A stretch of 64,000 nucleotides of DNA from an archaeon (GTDB lineage: Archaea > Thermoproteota > Nitrososphaeria > Nitrososphaerales > UBA183): contig JAKASI010000003.1 in NCBI GenBank assembly GCA_021828185.1, forward strand, positions 1-64,000. Direction: 5' to 3'. Shown in pieces: positions 50,991-60,072 of the stretch. The notes below the pieces were generated by a model. That model made no database searches. It saw only the letters and a list, made by a program, of their open reading frames with translations, and was not told the origin of the DNA. Each line of letters starts with the position of its first letter. The stretch's first letter is position 1. Both the position numbers and the translations under genes were made by a program.

Positions 50991-52259
50991 ATGACGCCAA
51001 TGCAGGCCCGCTCTGTGCGCGAATTCTTCGCCTACCTAGGCCCTGCGCTGATCGTTAGCATGGCGTACATGGACCCCGGGAACTACGGGACCGCGATTCA
51101 GAGTGGGGCGATCTTCTCCAACAGCCTGGTTTGGACCGTGTGGCTGGCCAGTCTCATGGCCATGGAGTTGCAGTATCTCTCCGGGAAGCTCGGTATAGCC
51201 ACCGGGAAGAGCCTTCCGGAGCTCGTCCGTTCTTCATTGAGGTCGAGGTACTACACCTTCGCCTACTGGCTGGCTGCAGAAGCCGCGGCAGCCGCCACCG
51301 ACCTTGCAGAGTACCTTGGGACCGTGCTCGCGCTCAATATGCTGTTCGGCATTCCTCTGTCAGTCGCAGGGCTCCTGGGAGCGGCTGACGTCCTCGTCAT
51401 TCTGGCATTCGCCACGAGGAGGTTCAGGGTAATCGAGTACTTCTTCATGCTCTTCGTCTCCATCATCAGCATAGGCTTCCTGTACGAGATTGCGGTCCTC
51501 GGCCCCAACCTCTCCGACGTCGTCATCCACACCTTCACGCCTACCCTGAACCAGAGCAACATCCCGTTCGTGGTGGGAATCGTGGGGGCCACCGTCATGC
51601 CTCATGCGCTTTTCGTCCACTCGCACCTAGCGAGGCAGAAGCTTCAGAACGGCACCATAGAGGAGAAGAGGCGAGTCAGGAAGCTTCACCTGTCCGAGTG
51701 CGTCTTCACCCTGAGCATCGCCGCACTGGTAAACGCCGCTATCCTTGTAACGGCCTCGAAGGTCCTTTTCGGGAGCTACGGCGCGGTCCCAGCCTGCACG
51801 AGCGACATCACCAGCTGCGCCAACAGGCTGACTGTCCAGCACGCGGCCAGCACCATGGGAGCCCTCTACGGAGGCGCGGCAGCGACGGTCTTCGCAATTA
51901 CCCTGCTCTCGTCGGGGCTCGCATCGTCGACCACAGGCACTCTGGCGGGCCAGGCGATAATGGAGGGCCTTCTCGGGACCAAGGTCAATCCCTACATCAG
52001 AAGGCTCGTCACGCGGTTCATCAATGTCATCCCGACGGAAGCCGCAATCCTCGCTGGACTCCAGCCCCTCCTGCTGCTGGTCTACAGCCAGGTGATACTG
52101 AGCATCATGATTCCGCTCCCGATGATACCCCTGCTCTACTACACTGCGAAGAGGAAATTCATGGGAGAGTTCGTGAACAGAAAGGCGACGACCGCCATCG
52201 CGCTCGCAGTCGGCGGCACGATCGTCGCCCTGAACATCTATCTACTTCTCAGCCTTTAG
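50991..52259 (+). CDS. mntH: Nramp-family divalent metal transporter
   Basis: This 422-residue proton-coupled Mn/Fe importer has about 11 membrane helices. Motif DPGN lies in YMDPGNYGTAIQSG (helix 1), and GATVMPHALFVHSHL (helix 6) supplies the Met and metal-site residues. The first helix starts close to the N-terminus. The gene is divergent from mntR, a common Mn-homeostasis layout. Confidence 0.94.
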   Translation: MTPMQARSVREFFAYLGPALIVSMAYMDPGNYGTAIQSGAIFSNSLVWTVWLASLMAMELQYLSGKLGIATGKSLPELVRSSLRSRYYTFAYWLAAEAAAAATDLAEYLGTVLALNMLFGIPLSVAGLLGAADVLVILAFATRRFRVIEYFFMLFVSIISIGFLYEIAVLGPNLSDVVIHTFTPTLNQSNIPFVVGIVGATVMPHALFVHSHLARQKLQNGTIEEKRRVRKLHLSECVFTLSIAALVNAAILVTASKVLFGSYGAVPACTSDITSCANRLTVQHAASTMGALYGGAAATVFAITLLSSGLASSTTGTLAGQAIMEGLLGTKVNPYIRRLVTRFINVIPTEAAILAGLQPLLLLVYSQVILSIMIPLPMIPLLYYTAKRKFMGEFVNRKATTAIALAVGGTIVALNIYLLLSL

Positions 52260-52739
52260 GTCTTCTTCCATCGCAGCCCGCTGCCGCCCAACTTCTCCCA
52301 GCTCGAACGGAAAGACAATCCACTCGGACACGCTCTCCAGATAATAGTCCGGCTCGACCGCGCTCCACGGCTTCTTGAACATGACCGCGGTCTCAAGCGA
52401 CCTGGGCTTCTGGTCGAGGAGGTACTTCTTCATTAAGGTCATCGTGTCCCCCTGGTCGACAAGGTCGTCGACGAGAAGCACGTCCTTCCCCATAACCCCC
52501 TCAGTGAGGGTGGAAAGAATCCGCGGGGGAGACCTTCTCTCGATGTCGTCATAGGACTTCACGTTCACGAAGTCGATCTTGACGTTCAGGTGGTCTGACA
52601 CCACCATGGCGACCGGGATTCCTCCCCTCGCGATTCCAACAACGAGGTTGTACTTCTTGCCGTTCGCCCTCACTTTCTCAGCTAGCGCTTCCGCGAGGTT
52701 GCCGTACTCGGACCAGCTGATGTACCTGAAGTTGGGCAT
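52242..52739 (-). CDS. Phosphoribosyltransferase (Gpt/xanthine-guanine-type)
   Basis: The 165-residue protein has a PRPP loop VLLVDDLVDQGDT (about residues 90-102) and an N-terminal VVGIARGGIPVAMVVSDHL, as in the archaeal COG2236 purine phosphoribosyltransferases. It salvages a purine base with PRPP. The exact base is not predictable. It overlaps the Nramp gene tail to tail by 18 bases. Confidence 0.85.
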   Translation of the reverse strand: MPNFRYISWSEYGNLAEALAEKVRANGKKYNLVVGIARGGIPVAMVVSDHLNVKIDFVNVKSYDDIERRSPPRILSTLTEGVMGKDVLLVDDLVDQGDTMTLMKKYLLDQKPRSLETAVMFKKPWSAVEPDYYLESVSEWIVFPFELGEVGRQRAAMEEDLKAEK

Positions 52740-52806
52740 CTGGCCTGGGACTATGATTTGCGTAGATAACTCTTCGAGCGAGACTTGACGGGATGATGTG
52801 AAGAGG

Positions 52807-52898
52807 TGGGCCGGGACGGATTTGAACCATCGACCATGGCGCGATCGCGCGTTTCGCCGTGTAAGGGCGACATCCTAACCGAGCTAGACTACCGGCCC
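52807..52898 (-). tRNA. tRNA-Val(UAC) with 17-nt variable-loop insertion
   Basis: Acceptor GGGCCGG/CCGGCCC, D-stem GTCT/GGAT, anticodon stem TCGCC/GGCGA around CTTACAC (UAC) and T-arm GATGG-TTCAAAT-CCGTC are intact. The normal five-base variable loop (AGGTC) is split after A by 17 bases at 52836-52852 that contain the perfect palindrome GCGCGATCGCGC. Removal gives a 75-nt tRNA. It is best read as an intron in the variable loop. Confidence 0.88.
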
Positions 52899-52994
52899 GA
52901 GGCCCGCGCGACGTCCATATGTAATAAAGCGTTGGAACCGTCAGAGGCGAATCAGATTTAACGTGCCCATTGAGGTCGGACTGCGAGGAAGGCC

Positions 52995-54275
52995 TTGGCC
53001 GCTAGCCAGACGAAGATCATCTCGATAAAGTCGAGGCAGATCCTGGACTCGCGGGGCAACCCGACGGTGGAGACGGAGGTGCGGACGAAGGCGTCCGTGG
53101 GGCTCGCGAGTGTCCCCTCGGGAGCGTCGACCGGGACCCATGAGGCCCTCGAGCTGCGCGATGGCGATGCGAAGAGGTTCCGCGGCAAGGGAGTATCAAA
53201 AGCTGTGTCCAACGTCAACCGAGTCATCGGCCCGAAGCTAAGGGGAGCCGACTGCGCAGACCAGCGCGGGATAGACGGAGTCATCGTCCGGCTCGACGGC
53301 ACGCCGAACAAGAGCAAGCTGGGAGCCAACGCGATTCTCTCCGTCTCCATGGCGTCGGCAAGGGCTGCCGCAAACTCCAAGGGAGTCAGCCTGTTCGCAC
53401 ACCTCAGGCCATCGCGGAGCTACGTCCTCCCGGTCCCCATGATGAACGTGCTCAACGGGGGTGAACATGCGGGAAACGAACTCGCCGTCCAGGAGTTCCT
53501 CATCGAACCGGTGGCGGCCGGGTCCTGCTCCGAAGCCATCCGGGTAGGGGCCGAAGTCTACCAAGCTCTGAGGTCGCTCCTCACTTCCAAATACGGGAGG
53601 GGCGCCATCAATGTGGGCGACGAAGGCGGATTCGCACCCCCTCTGAAAGAGACGAGGGAGGCTCTTGGCGCGATAGCAGAGGCAGTGAGGCAGGCCGGTT
53701 ACGGTGAAGAGGAGGTCAGACTGGGAATCGACGCCGCCGCCTCCACCTTCTACCTCGAGAGGGAAGGGAGATACAGCATCGACGGAACGAAGATGAGCCC
53801 GGACGCCCTGGAGGACTTCTACGCGTCACTGAAGGACGAGTTCGGACTGCTCACAATCGAGGACCCATTCCACGAAGAGGCTTTCGAGTCCTTCGCCTCG
53901 ATTACTGCACGATTGGGCAGGAATACCTCCATCATAGGGGACGACATCTATGTCACCAATGTCAAGAGAATCAGCGAGGGGGTCAGGATGAATGCGACCA
54001 ATGCCATTCTGATCAAGCTGAACCAGATCGGCACGGTCTCAGAGACGGAAGAGGCGGTCGACCTCGCCAGGCGCTCGAAGTGGAAGGTCGCGATATCACA
54101 CCGCTCAGGGGAGACCGAAGACCCGTTCATCGCCCACCTCGCGACCGCCTATGGTTCCGACTTCATCAAGACCGGAGCGCCTGCCCGGGGGGAGAGGGTC
54201 GCGAAATACAACGAGCTGCTGAGGATAGAAGAGGTACTCGGCTCGAGGGCGAAGTACGCGGGGAAGAGGCTCTAG
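52995..54275 (+). CDS. eno: Enolase
   Basis: It interconverts 2-phosphoglycerate and phosphoenolpyruvate. The 426 residues have the family features SRQILDSRGNPTVE, VPSGASTGTHEALELRD, INVGDEGGFAPPL, TIEDPFHEE, GDDIYVTN, LIKLNQIGTVSE (catalytic Lys) and SHRSGETEDPFIA. The start is TTG at 52995. It is cytosolic. It lies between two tRNAs. Confidence 0.96.
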   Translation: MAASQTKIISIKSRQILDSRGNPTVETEVRTKASVGLASVPSGASTGTHEALELRDGDAKRFRGKGVSKAVSNVNRVIGPKLRGADCADQRGIDGVIVRLDGTPNKSKLGANAILSVSMASARAAANSKGVSLFAHLRPSRSYVLPVPMMNVLNGGEHAGNELAVQEFLIEPVAAGSCSEAIRVGAEVYQALRSLLTSKYGRGAINVGDEGGFAPPLKETREALGAIAEAVRQAGYGEEEVRLGIDAAASTFYLEREGRYSIDGTKMSPDALEDFYASLKDEFGLLTIEDPFHEEAFESFASITARLGRNTSIIGDDIYVTNVKRISEGVRMNATNAILIKLNQIGTVSETEEAVDLARRSKWKVAISHRSGETEDPFIAHLATAYGSDFIKTGAPARGERVAKYNELLRIEEVLGSRAKYAGKRL

Positions 54276-54287
54276 GGGTCATGCGAG

Positions 54288-54426
54288 CGCAGGGGGTGGG
54301 ACTGTCGCCCACCTGAGGGTGGGATTCGAACCCACGAGTCCCGTGAGAGACACAGGCTTAGCAAGCTTGCGCCCACATGGCTGCGCCTTACCAGGCTCCC
54401 CGTCGAGGACTCTAGGCTACCCCTGC
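54288..54426 (-). tRNA. tRNA-Ser(GCU) with three introns
   Basis: The acceptor pairs only over a distance: 5' GCAGGGG with 3' CCCCTGC and discriminator G. Removing 16 bases in the D-loop (54396-54411), 14 bases in the anticodon stem (54367-54380) and 23 bases between T-stem and acceptor (54296-54318) gives a perfect class II tRNA of 86 nt. The result has D-stem GCCT/AGGC, stem CAGGC/GCCTG around TTGCTAA (anticodon GCU), a five-pair variable arm and T-arm GTGGG-TTCGAAT-CCCAC. CCCAC flanks the third insert, so its exact ends can slide. Confidence 0.87.
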
Positions 54427-54466
54427 GCGAGTGCCGAGCCGATTTACGACCGTTAAAAACGTGAGC

Positions 54467-54785
54467 GGCGGTGGTTCCTCCGGAGTTCACCATCACTCTC
54501 CGCCCCCATCTCGCTGGGCAGGAAATCCCCCACGTAGACGAGGCAGCGTGGCCACGTCGCCATAGGGCTGCTCCCTCCCGGACCTCGCCCGGTTCGGCAA
54601 TTAAGAGTCAGGCCCTCTCCTTCGAGAGGGCTGCCCTTCATGGCCGCCCACCTCGGCGTGAGTTCGTCTTCCCTGTTCTGCGCGGGTGACGAGGAAGATG
54701 GCTTTACCCGGAAGTTGCTGGCCTCTCCGTGAAGCCTGTCTGAGTATTCTGGGAGAAGGCTAACCTCCCCGCCCTACCCACCGCC
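54467..54785 (-). ncRNA. Signal recognition particle 7S RNA
   Basis: The minus-strand segment of about 319 nt is closed by GGCGGTGG (5', 54778-54785) pairing with CCACCGCC (3', 54467-54474), matching helix 1 of archaeal SRP RNA. The S-domain helix 8 signature GGTCCGGGAGGGAGCAGCC lies at 54566-54584. A 5' Alu-like region with GAGGTTAGCC and GGTAAAGCC is also present. The length fits archaeal 7S RNA. The precise ends are not certain. Confidence 0.9.
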
Positions 54786-54798
54786 ATCCGTCCGCGCC

Positions 54799-55731
54799 CT
54801 AGGCTCTGCTTTTAACGTGTTCCTCTACGTCCGCCTTCATTCTGCAGACGTTGCAGAGCCCGTTCGAGGAGGGTTTCCCGCAACTGCTGCATGGAGTCAT
54901 CTCCCTGTCGGTTGAGTGAGCGTAGTGGGAGATCACGTCGAGGCTGGACCTGAGCAGGACGTTCTTCATCCCCGGATGGCCAGCCTCCATGGCGTTCAGG
55001 TAGTCGCGGACCTCGCTCCTGAGGCCCTCGTGCATATATGGGCAGCTCACGCTCTGGAAGGGGATCCCTTCCTGGTAGGCGAAGAGGGCCACCTCTTCCT
55101 CGTAGAGCTCCATGAACGGCTTCACCCTCCTGACAGGAAAAGACTCGTCAGCGTAGGAAGGGTCGAGCCATCCGAGCCGGGCGACGTCGCCGTGCATCAG
55201 GTTCATGAGGAAGGTCTGGACGTAGTCGTCAAGGTTGTGCGCGGTGGCGACCACCGACGCCTTGACCCTGACCGCTGCCTCGTCTATTGCGCGCCGTCTG
55301 AAGACTCCACAGAAGCTGCACGAAGCCACGTCCCTCTCCTCCTTCCAGTCCAGAGCCTCGTCAAGAGAGAAGCCGAACATCTCCTTGTAGGAGACGGTCG
55401 TGTGCTCGACGCCCAAATCGTGCGCAAGCCTCTGCGCGTGCTCCAGCGCCTCGTCCCTGTACCCTGCGACCCCTTCGTCGACCGAGACCGCTACAATGCG
55501 GTTCCTCTGAGGCGGGCAGAGTACCGAAAGCACTTTCAGCAGGGAGAGGCTGTCCTTCCCCCCCGAGACCGCGACAGCAATCCGCTCTCCTGGCGAGAAC
55601 ATGCGGTACTTTGAGACCGTCTTCCTCGTCTTCTCCACTATAGACTCTCTGAAGCATCCTAGGCAGAGGGATTCCCCCGAGTAACGCCTGGTGAAGACTG
55701 CCCTGCCTCCGCACCGGGCACAGGCCTGCAT
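54799..55731 (-). CDS. tRNA 2-thiolation enzyme (TtuA/Ncs6 family)
   Basis: The 310-residue PP-loop ATPase begins with a zinc motif CARCGGRAVF...CLGCF, has the ATP site AVSGGKDSLSLL, the middle Cys in SCSFCGVFRRRAID (cluster or catalytic), and ends in a second zinc motif CSSCGKPSSNGLCNVCRM. This is the archaeal/eukaryal family that thiolates U34 or U54 of tRNA. Which uridine is modified cannot be told here. It starts just upstream of the site-2 protease gene, divergently. Confidence 0.9.
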   Translation of the reverse strand: MQACARCGGRAVFTRRYSGESLCLGCFRESIVEKTRKTVSKYRMFSPGERIAVAVSGGKDSLSLLKVLSVLCPPQRNRIVAVSVDEGVAGYRDEALEHAQRLAHDLGVEHTTVSYKEMFGFSLDEALDWKEERDVASCSFCGVFRRRAIDEAAVRVKASVVATAHNLDDYVQTFLMNLMHGDVARLGWLDPSYADESFPVRRVKPFMELYEEEVALFAYQEGIPFQSVSCPYMHEGLRSEVRDYLNAMEAGHPGMKNVLLRSSLDVISHYAHSTDREMTPCSSCGKPSSNGLCNVCRMKADVEEHVKSRA

Positions 55732-55802
55732 TGCTAGGCCTGGGCGGCCTTTCGCTTTAAAGTATCAAGGCTTAAAGAGAGAACGCGGTCGGCGAGGCCA
55801 AA

Positions 55803-57383
55803 ATGGAAGAGCCGGTCAGAAGGTTCGAGCTCCATTTCGGGGTCATCCTCATGGTCAGGACCAAGCGGTTTCTTTCGGTGATGGACCGGATGGGGAGGAA
55901 CCCCCTCTCGAAGCCCATCGGGTGGGGGCTGCTCTACCTCATGCCAGTCGCGGCTGCGACAGCACTGCTGCTCTTCATCAACGTCTTCTGGGCGCTGGCA
56001 TCGTCCAGGGGCGCACAGGTGGCGTCGGGGATAGTCAGCCTGGGGCCGCTCGCCAACCTTGGAATCCCCGGCCTCAATCCGTACATCCCCATCCTCTACG
56101 GGTGGATCGCCCTCGTAGTGGGGATGGTGGTTCACGAAGGCGCCCACGGCGTCGTTGCCAGGAGCCTGGGTCTCCCTGTGAAGAATTCAGGCCTCATCCT
56201 GTTCCTCTTCGTGATTCCCATCGGAGCGTTCGTTGACATCGACGAGACCGTGCTCAAGCAGGCGAAGAAGTCTCATTCGGCGCGCGTGCTCGCAGCCGGC
56301 GCAGGGACGAACCTCGTTCTCGCGATACTCTGCCTGCTCCTGCTAACGAGCATCGTGGGTAGCATGAAGCCGGCCGCGGACGGGATCCCTGTCTCGCAGG
56401 TCAACCTGCCTTCGCCCGCTGCCAAAGCAGGCGTCCTTCCAGGCGACTTCATTCTCTCCATCGATGGCATCCCCTACAGTGATGGGAGTCAGATTCTCAG
56501 TGCCTCATGGTATAGGCCTGGGAGTGTCGTCAACATCACCATCTGGAGGCAAGGCGAGACAAAGGTCCTGCCTATGACCGTGGGCGCCAGGCCTAACACG
56601 ACGCTGACCTGCGCGAGCCCAATTGCTCCTGGTGCGGCTGGGACGTGCACGGCAGTAATCTCAGGGTTCCTGGGGACGGTTTCGGGAGACAATGTCACCT
56701 TTGGGAGCAGCGGACCGGGGAGCTTCTCCTCCGCTTCGTGCACGATCGTTGGAGACTCGTGCAGCGTCGACTATACGCCATCGGCGCCCCAAGGCTCGCT
56801 ACAGAACGTCACGGCCATCTATCAGGGAGACACCTACAACCTGTACAGTTCCGCGACCTTTCAGGTCAGGGTGGGGGGAACCTCTGGCGTTGCGGGGCCC
56901 ACGTCCCAAACGGCAGCAGTCTCAAAGGCCAGTGTTCCTGACCCCGCGCACCCCCTGGGGTACATAGGGACCGAGAGCCTGAGCAACTCCGTCTTGACCG
57001 GGATGGCCTCGGCCTATGCATCGGTGCTGCGGAATCCGGTGCAATACATGTGCATCCCCACGCTCCCCCAGTGCCAGTCCGTCGTTCCTTTCGCAGGGGC
57101 CACGGGAATATTCTACACCTCGGCTCTGGGGGCTGCTACGATCCCTCTGGCAAACGTGTTCTACTGGATGTTCTTCCTGAACTTCAATCTTGCCATCTTC
57201 AACGCCCTGCCGATCTACCCCTTGGACGGGGGCCAGGCTTTCAGGGTCGGGGTGGAGGCCCTGGGGAAGGGGCGCTTCACGGAGGAGGGGGTGTCCAAGA
57301 TTACGCTTGCGGTGACGGCGGGAGTGCTGCTCTTCCTGCTCGGGATAATCCTAGGGCCGTACCTCTACGTCCTCGTGGGTTGA
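55803..57383 (+). CDS. Site-2 protease (M50) with PDZ and inserted Ig-like domain
   Basis: This 526-residue intramembrane zinc protease has HEGAH at residues 111-115 in a membrane helix, a PDZ segment about 190-250 (SPAAKAGVLPGDFILSIDGIPYSDGSQIL), and LPIYPLDGGQAF, the second metal motif, in a late helix. Between PDZ and the last helices lies about 100 residues with Ig-like repeats (CTAVISGFLGTVSGDNVTFGSSGPG, SSASCTIVGDSCSVDYTPS), as in surface Big-type domains. Relatives cleave membrane-bound regulators. The Ig insert is unusual and may bind the substrate outside. Confidence 0.85.
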   Translation: MEEPVRRFELHFGVILMVRTKRFLSVMDRMGRNPLSKPIGWGLLYLMPVAAATALLLFINVFWALASSRGAQVASGIVSLGPLANLGIPGLNPYIPILYGWIALVVGMVVHEGAHGVVARSLGLPVKNSGLILFLFVIPIGAFVDIDETVLKQAKKSHSARVLAAGAGTNLVLAILCLLLLTSIVGSMKPAADGIPVSQVNLPSPAAKAGVLPGDFILSIDGIPYSDGSQILSASWYRPGSVVNITIWRQGETKVLPMTVGARPNTTLTCASPIAPGAAGTCTAVISGFLGTVSGDNVTFGSSGPGSFSSASCTIVGDSCSVDYTPSAPQGSLQNVTAIYQGDTYNLYSSATFQVRVGGTSGVAGPTSQTAAVSKASVPDPAHPLGYIGTESLSNSVLTGMASAYASVLRNPVQYMCIPTLPQCQSVVPFAGATGIFYTSALGAATIPLANVFYWMFFLNFNLAIFNALPIYPLDGGQAFRVGVEALGKGRFTEEGVSKITLAVTAGVLLFLLGIILGPYLYVLVG

Positions 57384-57477
57384 AGTTCAGCCAGCTTCTC
57401 GAGACCTCCCCGGCGGAAGCTTTCCTGCGGTCATCTGGCATAGGGCGGGTTAAATATGAACCGCGCATGCAAAGTGG

Positions 57478-57744
57478 ATGTCAGGCGTCCAGAGTCTTCC
57501 TAGTTGGGAGATCACAGTCCAGGAGTTCGCTCAGCAGTTCACATCCGCAATGAGTTATCTGCTCTACACGATAGATTCGACCGTGGCTGATTTGGCGAGA
57601 ATCGTATACATCACACTCCTGGTGGTCGGAGTGCTGCTCTACTACACCCATGCGGCCCAGCGCCTCGGCAAAGACCTGATCAAGGGGGGAGTCGCCTTGG
57701 CAATAATCTCGGAGTTCCTCTACCCTTTGCTCATCAGACCCTGA
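57478..57744 (+). CDS. Small membrane protein
   Basis: The 88-residue protein has two membrane helices (about residues 40-59 and 68-86). The N-terminal part is soluble (SWEITVQEFAQQFTSAMSYLLYT). No known domain. Its start follows a TATA-like TTAAATATG around 57450. It overlaps pelota tail to tail by 11 bases. Confidence 0.6.
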   Translation: MSGVQSLPSWEITVQEFAQQFTSAMSYLLYTIDSTVADLARIVYITLLVVGVLLYYTHAAQRLGKDLIKGGVALAIISEFLYPLLIRP

Positions 57745-58789
57745 GGGCATAGCGGAGCAGGGCGATGATGCCTCCGAACGAGGACACCTGCTTACCCAGT
57801 TCCGTCGAGGCGTCGGCCAGGTAGACGGATCCGCCCCTCTCTTCCACCGTATTCAGGACGCTGACTACGGTGTCTTCATCCAGCCCTGCTGAAAAGACGT
57901 CGTCTGAAACGATGGAGGCCTCCACAGCCCCCGCAGCCGCTGCCGCGCCGACCCTGGGGAGGGTGTAGGTCACCTTCTGGTCGCCGCTGGAGACCCTCCT
58001 GACGAACTCTGACACTGCGTTCTGCATCACTATAATGATCGAATCTCTGGCTTGCTCCTGAAACGACTGCGTCTTGATGATGGCGCGCACGCCGTCCGCC
58101 CCGGTCAAATCCAGCCCTTCAATCGTGGCAGCACCACCGGCCTTGACACGCTCCCTGATCTGGTTCAAGATCGCGTTCTTGAAGTTGCCAGGACCGGCGA
58201 CCACTATCCTGTCCCCCTCGCGGGAGACTTGGGCGACCGTGTCGGCGACCTTTGCGATGTACGGGCGCGGGCTCTGCTCCTCTCCCTGCTTGCCTCCGAG
58301 CCCTGATTCGATGGACGCCACCACCGCGAGATGAGAGCCGCTGAGAGTCCCGATCCCAGCCTCCCGCCTGTCTGCGGCGACGAGCACGAACCGCACCTGG
58401 GTTCCGCTCGAAGGCCTCAGGAGCCTGGTGTCCAGCGGCGACCACGTCCTCTTCCTGAGGGTCAGGGAGTGGCCGGGAGACAAGGTCACGGAATGCGCGC
58501 CCACCTTTGTCACGCTTTCATCGCTCGCCTCGATTATCGTCCCCCTGACCCTGATCCTCTCGATGCTGCTGTCAAGGTGTACTTCGTCGACGGAGAGCGA
58601 AACCGTCACCTTCACTCGCTCGCCCTTGTCGGGCCTGGCGTATTCCTCTTCGCGCTTGACGACTCTAGAGCTGCGGGTGACCAGGATGTCCCCCTTCGCC
58701 ATGAGACGGCGGAGGGTCCACAGGTCTTCGGCAGACTCGATGGTCAGGGAGCAGCGGCCGTGCTTCGGATTGAGCTCGTTTACTATCAA
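57734..58789 (-). CDS. pelA: Pelota (Dom34) ribosome rescue factor
   Basis: This 351-residue release-factor-like protein recognises stalled ribosomes with an ABCE1 partner. Its N-terminal Sm-like domain has TLRRLMAKGDILVTRSSRVVKREEEYARPDKGERVKVTVSL. The middle domain has EGDRIVVAGPGNFKNAILNQIRERV, and the C-terminal domain resembles eRF1 domain 3. As expected for pelota, the GGQ loop is lacking. It lies nine bases after DnaG on the same strand. Confidence 0.95.
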   Translation of the reverse strand: MIVNELNPKHGRCSLTIESAEDLWTLRRLMAKGDILVTRSSRVVKREEEYARPDKGERVKVTVSLSVDEVHLDSSIERIRVRGTIIEASDESVTKVGAHSVTLSPGHSLTLRKRTWSPLDTRLLRPSSGTQVRFVLVAADRREAGIGTLSGSHLAVVASIESGLGGKQGEEQSPRPYIAKVADTVAQVSREGDRIVVAGPGNFKNAILNQIRERVKAGGAATIEGLDLTGADGVRAIIKTQSFQEQARDSIIIVMQNAVSEFVRRVSSGDQKVTYTLPRVGAAAAAGAVEASIVSDDVFSAGLDEDTVVSVLNTVEERGGSVYLADASTELGKQVSSFGGIIALLRYALRV

Positions 58790-58798
58790 CGGCCCTGG

Positions 58799-59971
58799 CT
58801 ACTCGAGGCCGAGGTCGCGGAAGGTGCCTATCCTTACGTCGTCGGGGACCTGATTCAGCTCGCCCGTCCTGTGCCCGATGATGCCTTTGACCCCCACCTT
58901 GGCCGCGGATTCGACCAGCCTCTGCGTGACAATGCCGTCGAAGATGAGATATTGGGCGCCGCTGGTCCCTTCCATCTTCTGCACCAGCTCGCTGATAGGG
59001 AATCTTCCGATCTCCTGCAGGCCCTGATCAAGGAGTATCGCCTCGAGGGTGCCGTTCAGGTTCGGGTACAGCTCGCGTGTCTTTACCACCACAGGTTCGT
59101 CCGGCTCTTCCGCCTTCGGCTGTGGGGCCTCGGCCTGGCGTTGCCTTCGGGGCTGCGCTGCCGGCTCAACCTTCTCCGCCTTGAGCATGTTGATTACGTC
59201 AATGGGAGTCAGATCCTCGACCTCCTTCCCCTGGGGAGCGTGTATTACCTTCTCGACGCGCATCACCTGGGCGAGCTCCTTCTCTATCAGGTCTCCTCCT
59301 CTGTCGCCGTCGAGAACCGCGATGAGCCGCTTCTTCTTTCCAAGCTCTATTATCGAGTCAGGAATGCTGGTCCCCTCGAGGGCGACAACGTTCTCAATCC
59401 CTGCCCTCAAGAACAGCACGACGTCAGCCCTCCCCTCAACCAGGTAGACGAGTTCTGACGAGTGGACCCCCGGCCCTGCCGGGAGGTTCTCAAGGCCATA
59501 GTTGACCACCTTGGCCCTCTTGGTGGACTCTGTTACGTCCTTGAGGAGGTTCTCCCCCTCGCTGGACGTCTTCGAGCTCCAGTCCCTGACTATGAGTTTC
59601 GCCCTATCGACTATCTGCTTCCTCTTTACCGCCCGCACGTCCTCGATGTTCCCCACGGTGAAGTGGGCGCTGCAAGGTCCGACCTTGTCGACACTTTCCA
59701 CGGCCGCAGCAATAAGCGCCGCGGTGCCGATGTCGGTCGACATCGGTATGATAACTTCACCTCTGGTCTTGTCGTTCTTCGACTCGAGGTTTATCTCAAT
59801 CCTGCCTACCTTCCAGCTCTTCTGAAGCTCGTTCAGGTTCATTTCAGGACCGAAGAGACCCTCGGTCTGCCCGAAGATCGCCCCGATTACGTCGGCCCTT
59901 TCAACGACCCCGTCTACTTCAAACCTCAGCTTGACTAGATACTTTACTATACCTGAACCTGACAATTCCAT
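58799..59971 (-). CDS. dnaG: Archaeal DnaG-type primase protein
   Basis: The 390-residue archaeal DnaG has a central Toprim domain with YLVEGRADVVLFLRAGIENVVALEG (catalytic Glu) and LIAVLDGDRGGDLI (DxD). The N-terminal KYLVKLRFEVDGVVERADVIGAIFGQTEGL is conserved in archaea. Archaeal DnaG works with the exosome (RNA decay) and may also prime DNA. The upstream 60 bases hold TATA-like GTTTATATCC and an AACG-N8-CGTT dyad (near 60005-60020). Confidence 0.94.
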   Translation of the reverse strand: MELSGSGIVKYLVKLRFEVDGVVERADVIGAIFGQTEGLFGPEMNLNELQKSWKVGRIEINLESKNDKTRGEVIIPMSTDIGTAALIAAAVESVDKVGPCSAHFTVGNIEDVRAVKRKQIVDRAKLIVRDWSSKTSSEGENLLKDVTESTKRAKVVNYGLENLPAGPGVHSSELVYLVEGRADVVLFLRAGIENVVALEGTSIPDSIIELGKKKRLIAVLDGDRGGDLIEKELAQVMRVEKVIHAPQGKEVEDLTPIDVINMLKAEKVEPAAQPRRQRQAEAPQPKAEEPDEPVVVKTRELYPNLNGTLEAILLDQGLQEIGRFPISELVQKMEGTSGAQYLIFDGIVTQRLVESAAKVGVKGIIGHRTGELNQVPDDVRIGTFRDLGLE

Positions 59972-60072
59972 TCTCTCCGTTCATTTCTGTTTCACTCGTG
60001 CTTAACGGTGTTAATCGTTAACTGAATTCCACCGATTTTGTCGGGGATATAAACTTCGTGTTTTCCACCGCT

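Noticed and set aside
54453..54689. Short open frames within 54450-54690
   Set aside because: They lie in the SRP RNA, whose closing helix and helix-8 signature explain the sequence.
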